Assembly (NCBI GenBank): GCA_024760905.1
Contig: CM045731.1
Location: 18,345,001 to 18,409,000 of the forward strand
Direction of reading: 5' to 3'
DNA length: 64,000 bases
From: Plotosus lineatus
Lineage: Eukaryota > Chordata > Actinopteri > Siluriformes > Plotosidae
The notes beneath the pieces are model-generated. The model worked only from the letters and a program-made list of their open reading frames with translations. It was not told the origin of the DNA and searched no databases. A program made the position numbers and the translations under genes. Below, piece after piece: positions 56,606 through 64,000 of the stretch; within the stretch, counting starts at the first letter, position 1, and every line of letters begins with the position of its first letter.

Positions 56606-57244
56606 AAGTTTTTATACCACGAAGATAAATTGTAAACAAATCCTTTACCATGAAATAATGCAAATAAATAAATAAAAAAAATAAATAAAAAAGAAAAGAA
56701 AAGATAAAAAGATATAGTGGCTTAGCGGTTAGCACTGTCGCCTCACAGCAAAAAGGGTTTGAGTTTTTAAGGATTCAAAAGAGTCAAAGCTTTATTGTCA
56801 TGTATTGTATACAAAGTACAATGAACGACTGATGTGAACGCCTTCTTCACAGACTAAACAATTAACAAGCAATGCAACATGACAATAAATACAATAAACA
56901 GTCTGTCAAGTACAACTACTATGTATTATTAACAAATAGTGACCACAAGTGTGTAAGTATAAAATGCAGTGCTGAATGGTCTCAGCTTAACCATGTCCTG
57001 AGCACATCGAGCCACGCCTCAGTTGAACGCAGCACACACTTACCAGAGCGACGAACCTACGTGAACCTTCCTAGGTCCTGCAGATATCAGGTGTTGCGCA
57101 CATGTGTTGCCCCATGTAACGTCATCCACCTACTAGAAATCCGGCCCCTGAATAAATATGATAGAGGACTCTGCCACTTGATTTTTAAATTTGGCTTTGT
57201 GGGGAAATTTATTTAATAAAAAATATTATCGATGTGGACACCCT
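56606..57244. other. spacer between inverted arms, fish repeat scrap
   Basis: About 56785-56830 reads 'tcaaagctttattgtcatgt' and 'tacaaagtacaatgaacgac', a phrase common in fish repeats. The rest is unassigned. Confidence 0.45.
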
Positions 57245-57372
57245 AAGGACACAGTGGCGGTGGTGGTGTGGTGGCGGCGTTAGCATGCCCGCCATGCAGC
57301 TAGATTGGAATCCCGGGCTCTGCAAGGACATTTTTCAGTGTGGAGTTCACATGTTCTCCACTATATTCTTAA
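57245..57372 (+). repeat. inverted repeat arm 2
   Basis: Reverse partner of 56475-56605, differing at only a few positions by eye. Confidence 0.85.
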
Positions 57373-57384
57373 GTGGACCATTGC

Positions 57385-57805
57385 AGGAAGGTCCTGTGTT
57401 CAAGTCCCAGGCTCCATGGGGGTGTATCTGTGTGGATTTTGCATGCTCTCTTTGTGCTAGCATGGGTTTAGTCTGGGTATTCTGATTTTCTTACATTTTG
57501 AAGCCATGCTAAATGGCTGTTCCAAAAATTGTGCGCAATTGTGAGTGTGAATGGTTGTGTGAGTGTTGGCCCTGCGATGGCCTGTCGAGCTGTTCAGGGT
57601 GTACCCCGCCCTCACCCAGAGTCAGCTGAGATGGGCGCCAGTCTCCTCACGACCCTAATTAAGATTAAATGGTTCAGAAAATGAATGACTATGATATACG
57701 TGCCATGATGGGGCAGTGGTTCGCATATCTGTTTCACAGCAAGGAGGCCTGGGTTCGATACTCAAGCATTTATATGTGGAGTTTGCATGTTTTTTTCCCC
57801 CTGTG
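57385..57805 (+). mobile_element. SINE-3 copies
   Basis: A nearly complete copy ends at about 57690 ('aattaagattaaatggttcag'), then a second head ('gggcagtggttcgcatatc') is cut by the chimeric SINE. Confidence 0.7.
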
Positions 57806-57811
57806 GTTGTG

Positions 57812-58165
57812 TGGGCAGTGGTGGTCTAGTGGTATAGGGTGCTGGATCGCTGATCCTAAGGTTAGGGGTTTGAGTCCCACTGTCCACAAGGTTGTCACTA
57901 TCGTCCCCGCCCCCCTCCCCCCAGTGCAGCTAACTGGGTTATCAAAGGCGGGCCATGTCAACCACTGTCTATGGTGAGAGGTTCATGTAAAAGAACCATT
58001 GCTGACTTTCGTAAAGAGTTGCTGCAAAGCCGTCAGCGTGTTTCTGTCACTTGATAAAGGGGTGTGCCAGGAAGGGCATCCGACGTAAAAACCAATGCCA
58101 AATTAAATGTGCGAATCATTCGCTGTGGTGACCCCTGATAAAGGGAAAAAGCCGAAAGAAAATCT
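57812..58165 (+). mobile_element. chimeric SINE-1/RTE element, copy 2
   Basis: Complete SINE-1 head ('ggtctagtggtatagggtgc') and core, then the same junction as at 50527: 'gtttctgtcacttgataaag', 'gccaggaagggcatccgacg', 'attcgctgtggtgacccctg', 'gccgaaagaaaa'. Confidence 0.88.
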
Positions 58166-58266
58166 CGTCTCTGCTTGTGTGGATTTACTTCGGGAACGTT
58201 GGCTTTCTCATGCAGTCCCAGTTATATAGCAAACATTAGTAGTAGAGTTGTTTTTTTATGGTTTGA

Positions 58267-58638
58267 ACTTTCAGCTGTTTTCTTTTTCAGGGGTCGCCAC
58301 AGCCAATCATCTGCCTCCATCTTCATGGAAGTTATATTAATGATTCGCATACAGTATTCGATTTGGCATAGGTTTTCATGTCGGATTCCCTCCTGACACA
58401 ACCCTTTAGCAAGGGACAGAAACACGCGGACGGCTTTGCAGCTACTCTTGACGAAAGTCAGCAATGGTTCTTTTACATGAACCTCTCACCATAGACAGTG
58501 AGAGACATGGCCCGCCTTCGATAACCGAGTTAGCTACACCTTGGGGGGGGCAGTGACAACATTGTGGCGAGTTGGGCTCGAAACCCCAACCCTAGGATCA
58601 GCGATCCAGCACCTTTTACTACCAGGCCACCACTACCC
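58267..58638 (-). mobile_element. chimeric SINE-1/RTE element, copy 3, reverse
   Basis: Plus order: RTE tail ('aggggtcgccacagccaatc', 'atctgcctccatctt'), RTE 5' region ('tcctgacacaaccctttagc'), junction 'aagggacagaaacacgcgg', then SINE-1 core and head ('ccaggccaccactaccca'). Confidence 0.88.
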
Positions 58639-58800
58639 AACTTGGCTGTTCCAAATTTTGTCCCTGTTTCTGAATATAAATGGTTGTGTGTGTTGGTCCT
58701 GTGATGGTCTGGATAGCCTTTGTCCAGTGTCGGCTGAGACAGGCTCCAGCCACCCTAAGGCCCTGAATAGGATGTAATCGGTTCGCCAAATGGGAGAATG
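58639..58800. mobile_element. SINE-3 tail fragment
   Basis: 'ggttgtgtgtgttggtcctg' and 'aggatgtaatcggttcgcc'. Confidence 0.6.
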
Positions 58801-58825
58801 AGGGGGAGAACCAAATACTGTGCAG

Positions 58826-59028
58826 TACGTGTAAGGGGCGGGGTCGTGGGCGGGGCGTTACAGGGGAGGCGCTTCCGTGTTTGACGGGATACAGTACAGT
58901 AGTTTGGAGCGGTGGAGACTCGAGGAGTTCTGCCTGTTGTCTCGGCGTCTCCGTGGCCTTCTTTGATCGAGTTTGCTTGAAGCTGTTTGCTTGGTGCTGG
59001 CCGCCGCGGTGAGTTTTCGGATGACGCG
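58826..59028 (+). promoter_or_regulatory. GC-box promoter of the 59-kb gene
   Basis: Two GC boxes (ggggcgggg near 58836, gggcggggc near 58848) are followed by CpG-rich sequence and the ATG at 59029. No TATA box. There is also a possible donor 'gcggtgagt' at 59006-59014 ahead of the ATG. Confidence 0.5.
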
Positions 59029-59195
59029 ATGAGTGTTTTCGGATCGCAGCGCGCGCTGCATTCTCTCGGCCGCCGTTCCAACTCTCGCGTCGACCTGGTC
59101 GGCAGTCATCAGTTCGGCGGTAATGGATTCAGGCAGGACTATCCAGAGGACTGCAATTACACCTTCTCTCAGGGATCCTTGGGAGGAGGACAGGG
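59029..59195 (+). CDS. first coding exon, possibly desmoplakin-like
   Basis: The ATG (MSVFGSQRALHSLGRRSNSR) has a G at -3. The exon runs to SLGGGQ plus two bases and a consensus donor gtaagc, coding length 167 in phase 2. A Ser-rich start with 'LGRR' resembles the DSP N-terminus, and human DSP exon 1 also codes for about 57 residues and ends in phase 2, as I recall. DSP is on the same human chromosome arm as SLC22A23. The similarity is short, so the assignment is tentative. No second exon was found in the remaining 4.8 kb. Confidence 0.4.
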
Positions 59196-61331
59196 GTAAG
59201 CACTCCATCCAAAATTTAACAACCTGCCCTTCAACACCACGTTATCCACCGTCACCACGTGACCTTTAAATTTTATTATAGGCTTATTATATGGGACTTT
59301 CATGATCATGCCATGCAATGCCTTTTATAGTAAAATGGAAACCCATCTTGAATCTGAAGACAAGTGAAATCACACCACAGACATTTCTCACATTTATTTA
59401 AAAAAAAAAAAAAAGAGATGAATAACTTGTTGCATTCTTTTTTGTAGTTTCATAAAATTGAACATTTCCCAGCCCAGTCTGTAATAAAAGTACAGAAGGT
59501 ATCAGAGGTGTGGATTTTGTTTCAAGGCTTTTATCCACCCAGGTGTTTGTGGTGTTTTCTTACCTTTTCACAACAATGAGTCTTGTGTTGGAGGTGCACA
59601 GATGAATGGTTTATACTGTATTCGCCATGTTCATTATGGTCTGTATTTCCTTTTTGCATCGATTATAATCTCCCAATGAATAAACACAACTTTTATAATT
59701 AGATTTTTATAATACCACCCATTCACGTTTAGTGATACAGTACACATTGTACCAGACCTGACATTTTCATAAACTTTCACAAGGTTAAAGAACCCTGTCT
59801 TGATTTTTATTTATTTTTTATTTATTTTTTATTTTTGCCAAAAAAAAATCATCTAAATATGCCATGTATATGTCACGTACTTTATCCTTCCAGTTGGAAA
59901 ATCAAAAGCTTTTGAGATCAATATGAAGTGGGTGGATATAAATCAAATCTCAGAGGTTTTCGGAATCATGTTGGTCTGAACAGTTAAAAAAATTCAGATC
60001 ACATTAGAAACTCCGAAAAAAATTTTAAAGTTTGAACCCAGTTAATGTCGAATATCTTTCATAAACCAGATTATGACCTGTTTGAGAACAATATTCATAA
60101 TGTTTAGAATATATATATATATTTTTAATTACCATGACATCACCGCTCTTGTTCTTTATTTCCACAACTGCTTTATTGCTTTCCTTTCTTACAAAGCAAG
60201 CACAATAAAAGTTTGTATTTTTAATTTGTTTTTGTTTTTTTAAAGACCGCCTTTAGAGTAGCGGTTGTGACAGCAGAGTTTTGGGGGTTTTTTTTTTGAC
60301 TCAGTTTGAATAAACTGAAAGTGCAAAGAATGCAAGTTCTTTTGGCTGCAATATTATCTGCTTTCTCAGCAGTCCCTGTAAATCATGACATAGTCCTGAA
60401 CCGCATGAAGGGAGGTGAGGAATTCACTGGGAAAGAGGACAAAGTTACACATTAACGTCATCTTTGTAGTAAATTCTAATCAGCATATTAACCTACTGTA
60501 GATCGGAGGGCATGGCGGATACAACCTGCATTCACATTTATCTTATTTTTGTTTTTACTTTTGTCTCTCTCTTCTTTAAAAAAGTAGAGTGTAGAATGAA
60601 TCTAGACTTTTTTTCAAAACATGCTCATGAGCCGAGATTATTACCGAGTGACCTGGGGTTATACAATGACTTGTGGAATTTGCACACAGGAATCAAGGCG
60701 GGGACAAAAATAGAAAGTTTAATAATAGCTAAGGACGTCAAGCAACTTTAAAGTGTGTTGTGTTTTAAAAAAAAAAAAAAGTTTTTCCTCTTGCGTGGGT
60801 TTCCTCCGGCTACTCAGGTTTGCTTCTACAGTCCAACGACATGCACTTTAGGCTAACGGGCTGTTCCAGTTGCACTTTTTCCTCACCAGTGTCAGCTGAG
60901 TCCAGCCCCACTGTGACCCTAATCGTAGGGAAATGAGTGACATGGGGTTTTTTGTTTTTTCTTTTTGAGCACTTTTTATGTCCCAAAATTGTTTTCCCAA
61001 ATAATTATGGGGTTTTCTTACAGCCATAATTACCCCAATCAGTCATAACCATAATTGGTATACTAGAAGGGACCAGCACAATCTGATTGGCTTGTTATTT
61101 GGGGGATAAAATACATTTGCGATCTTACATTGTTGGATGAAAATGGCTGACAAAAATGAGGTCAGTGATTTCTAAAAGCTTTCAACAAAACACCTTTCCA
61201 AAAAATTCAAGGACAGCACTGCAGCATGGCCTTCGACAGCAGGATCACTGTGATTGTGTAAAATGGAAAAACCCGATAAAAACCATAATAAACCATCTTG
61301 CTTTAATTCGCTTTTTTATTTTCCCTTGTAG
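59196..61331. other. intron-like sequence, no exon found
   Basis: AT-rich sequence with poly(A) at about 59400-59415 and 60767-60780 and poly(T) runs. A SINE-3 fragment lies at about 60785-60935 ('gggtttcctccggctactc'). The frame at 60512-60751 has no recognisable content. Confidence 0.5.
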
Positions 61332-61333
61332 TA

Positions 61334-62164
61334 CAGACGCTTCATGACTTACGTTCATTTGTTTTACGTATTTTTCGATTTTACAGTTTTTTTTTTAAAT
61401 AAATAAATAAAAATTGTCAAATTTTGAGTTTAGCGTGCTCTCTGTAGTACGAGACGTACCTATGTAGTACGCTGATGTAATGACGCAGTGACATAATGAC
61501 GCTGCGTCCATTGTTTACAAACGACAGACTGAACGTGCCCCTCCTTCTTCCCAGTTCACTGCGTGTTACCCTTGTGTTAAGACGTCGTCTCTGTGATCTT
61601 TGTGTTTACACTGTTTTGCGGACTTTTGTAACCCTAAGCAAATATGGTTGGTCAGAAGCTCAAGCCTACTAGTGATGGTGGTAATCAGAAAAAGCGGAAA
61701 GCCATCTCATTAGAAACGAAGATGGCTATTATCAAGAAAATTGATGCTGGTGAAAAACATGTGAATGTTGCACGTTTCTTCCAAATGGCTCCGTTGATCA
61801 TCGGAATCATTTACAAGCAGAAATATCTCATCACAGAGCACGTTCATGGTTATATTTGATACTGTATTTGATATTTGACGAGTGAATTTGATTAAAATGT
61901 ATCTATTTTAAATTATTTTGCTTGAATTTAACTCATTTGAAATTAATGTTTATATTATTTGATATATTTGATATTATTTTACAATGTTATGTTTATAATA
62001 ATTGATTTAGAGGTGTTTTATGTGATACGGTAATGGTATTTATGGATGTATAGTACAGTATGAACGTCATACGTCACTGGAACATACAGTAACAACTTAC
62101 CTTTTTTTTCACCTTACGTTCAGCCGTCCAGAACCGAACTAAAACGTAAGTCGGGGAGCGTCTG
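61334..62164 (+). mobile_element. Tigger/pogo-like element with CENP-B-type domain
   Basis: TA-flanked (61332-61333, 62165-62166). Ends 'cagacgcttcatgacttacg' and the reverse of 'gtaagtcggggagcgtctg'. The frame at 61644-61859 (71 aa) has KKRKAISLETKMAIIKKIDA and GEKHVNVARFF, the start of a CENP-B/Tigger helix-turn-helix, then drifts and stops. The DDE catalytic part is absent. Confidence 0.88.
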
Positions 62165-62237
62165 TATATACTACGTTTTTTTCCTGAGTTTCAAAAGATA
62201 CATTTACAGAGATGTGCTTTTCTTATGTTTCTGTGTA

Positions 62238-62760
62238 CAGTCCCTGGCAGGTTCCTTAATTAAATAAAATCAGATAATTATAACCAAAGGCTCTGATGAA
62301 TAAAGTAATCACTCAGTGTTAAGGAAATAAAAATATGCAATTACTTTATAATTTGCATTTCCAAAACCAGTACCAACACAAGTCTGAAAATGCAAATTAG
62401 TCTGCAGTTAAAAGAGTGTTTACAGATCTGAACACGCTGCTGGACCTGGCGAACACGAAGGAAACATGGCCTCAGGAACAGAGCTGTCAACTGAAAAATA
62501 GAAAGGATTATAAATTTTCTTCAAGAAGGAAATCCAGCACAGAGTGTGGCAAAGACATTGGTATTTACTAGGTAGTGCTGTCCTTTATTTGATGCATGGC
62601 ATAAGATTGGAAGGACATAACAGCAGAAAAGACACATGATCACATCAGCCGTAAAGGCAGAACTCAAAATAATATGCCATGGGAAAAAATGCACAATGAA
62701 TCATTTAAGCAGAAGCAGGAATTCGAACAGTGTCAAATGAGCCGAATGAAATGATTCACT
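62238..62760 (+). mobile_element. Tc1-like relic
   Basis: 'cagtccctggcaggttcc' left end and 'gagctgtcaactgaaaaat' where the element at 15361 has 'gagatgtcaactgaaacaaa'. The translation resembles 'ELSTEK...IINFLQEGNPAQS'. Heavily broken; the right end was not found. Confidence 0.65.
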
Positions 62761-62861
62761 CACCGAGCACATCACAGTCGAAACTGGCTTCATCCTGAAC
62801 AGCTCACCAGACCATCACAGGGCCAACACAGGCACACACACACACACAACCATTCACACTA

Positions 62862-63299
62862 CAGTGATCCTCTCTACTTCATGCTTCAATTTCTGTGGCT
62901 TCAGTGCATCGCGGGATTTTCAAAGATATTCATCGAAAAATAAGGAAAATAGGGGAAAAGTTAAGCAAAAAATGCCACAAAACAAGGCCAATTATGCAAA
63001 CCCTCCCCCCAAACAAACAAAAACAAAAAACAACCCAAAACCCCAAAACAAAACTACTTACATTTTTATGAAAGGTGCGCATCTGTATGTGTGTGTATTT
63101 ATATTTTAGTTACATCTTATGTGTTACTTTTGAATGTTTAATTGTTATTATAAGCATTTATAGCATTGAACATGTATTTATTGATATTATATATACATGT
63201 ACGTATACGTCAGTTAGGGAGATCGATCACACTTCACGGAAATCCGCGGTCACGGGAGGGTCTCGGTTCCCATTAACCGCGGAAAGTGAGGGATCCCTG
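62862..63299 (+). mobile_element. MITE family B, copy 4 (438 bp)
   Basis: Ends 'cagtgatcctctctacttc' and 'ggaaagtgagggatccctg', TA-flanked. 'cttcagtgcatcg' and the CAAAA-rich block are as in copy 1. Confidence 0.85.
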
Positions 63300-63304
63300 T
63301 ATAT

Positions 63305-63435
63305 TGTCATACCTAGGGATAATCTGGAATAGCCAATTAGCCTAATGTTCATGTCTTTGGACTGTGGGAGGAAACCGGAGTACCTGGAAGAAACCCATGC
63401 AAGCACGTGGAGATCATTCAAATCCCACACAGAAA
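63305..63435 (-). mobile_element. SINE-3 reverse fragment
   Basis: 'agccaattagcctaatgttc' and 'ggaggaaaccggagtacc'. Confidence 0.7.
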
Positions 63436-63495
63436 CAGGTTTCTTCCCACATTATAAACATGAACAATGTACACATCAGACTAATTGGTTGATCT

Positions 63496-63500
<5 letters not shown>

Positions 63501-63544
<44 letters not shown>
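63501..63544. repeat. (TG)n microsatellite
   Basis: About 22 TG units. Confidence 0.97.
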
Positions 63545-63548
<4 letters not shown>

Positions 63549-63819
63549 CCTCTTCAAATTTGACTTTTTTCATCAAACATATGCAAAGTGATATTTTTCC
63601 CATTCTCCAAGGTCTAAATTAACTAAATATACCAGTCACTTTGATCTTGGACCTTGGCTATGCCTGCCCCCAGAGCCATGTAGTTTTATTGTTGACGTTT
63701 TTCAAAAACGATGCAAAATTCGGGATATTATGTCTTTGTTTTCATTGTAGCTTGCCAGAGGTTGATGCTATAGCATTAAAAGTGGTACCAAATGCAAGCC
63801 AATAAAATTTTCCATCACC
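63545..63819. other. no feature seen
   Basis: No gene or recognised repeat. Confidence 0.4.
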
Positions 63820-64000
63820 ATCTTGTACACATCTCCTTTCATTCTTGCTGATACTCTCCGATCGCACATCACACCGGACACTTTTCTCCAACCATTCCGC
63901 CTGCCTGCACACGCTTCTTCACCTCTTTTCCACACTCGCCATTGCTCTGGATTGTTGAGCCTAAGTACTTAAAATCCTCCACCTTCCTTATCTCTGCTCC
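63820..64000 (-). mobile_element. RTE LINE fragment running off the window
   Basis: Plus 'cttctctccaaccattccg'-type text ('cttcacctcttttccacac', 'ttgttgagcctaagtac') matches 24230-24400 and 13030-13180, the RT region after the catalytic motif. Confidence 0.9.

Noticed and set aside
60512..60751. 79-aa ORF with a hydrophobic start (possible secreted peptide)
   Set aside because: It has no homology I recognise, no conserved context, and lies in AT-rich intron-like sequence.
1..64000. CRISPR arrays, operons, phage or retroviral genes
   Set aside because: Repeats are microsatellites or dispersed elements; no spacer structure, gag/pol/env-type frames, LTR pairs or bacterial gene layout were seen.

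Overview
The window reads as nuclear DNA of a teleost fish. It is dense in CA/GT, GA and AT microsatellites, Tc1-, Tigger- and hAT-like DNA transposons, RTE-type LINEs and tRNA-derived SINEs. Its genes are split by introns with canonical GT/AG borders. The two genes I can reconstruct completely are neighbours in the same convergent arrangement in mammals (PSMG4 and SLC22A23 on human 6p25). The species cannot be named from the sequence.

Layout. 1-1.3 kb: the end of a MITE, then a compact minus-strand promoter with two perfect three-unit heat-shock elements, a TATA-like box and a 72-codon unrecognised ORF. 5.29-8.04 kb (+): psmg4, a proteasome assembly chaperone, in three exons encoding 123 aa. 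11.6-37.9 kb (-): slc22a23, an orphan SLC22-type transporter, in ten exons that splice in frame to 599 aa. Its introns hold two long RTE LINE copies, a Tc1 element with a large inverted end, a 2.5 kb polypyrimidine tract (transcript sense) running into a 3' splice site, and nested MITEs. 38-58.7 kb: intergenic, almost all repeats (SINEs, two hAT remnants, two other LINE remnants, MITEs, a GACA/GATA/GATT array). 58.8-59.2 kb (+): a GC-box promoter and a first coding exon that may belong to a desmoplakin-like gene; no further exon of it was found. 59.2-64 kb: intron-like sequence with a Tigger remnant carrying a CENP-B-type DNA-binding domain, a Tc1 relic and a third short-MITE family.

The genes have unrelated roles: PSMG4 acts in 20S proteasome assembly and SLC22A23 is a membrane transporter of unknown substrate. 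The more unusual content is in the mobile elements: SINE/RTE chimeras repeated with the same junction at three loci, an internally deleted RTE copy with a 20-bp target duplication, a palindromic Tc1 end, and stacks of nested TA-flanked elements. No prokaryotic-type system, CRISPR array or retrovirus was seen.
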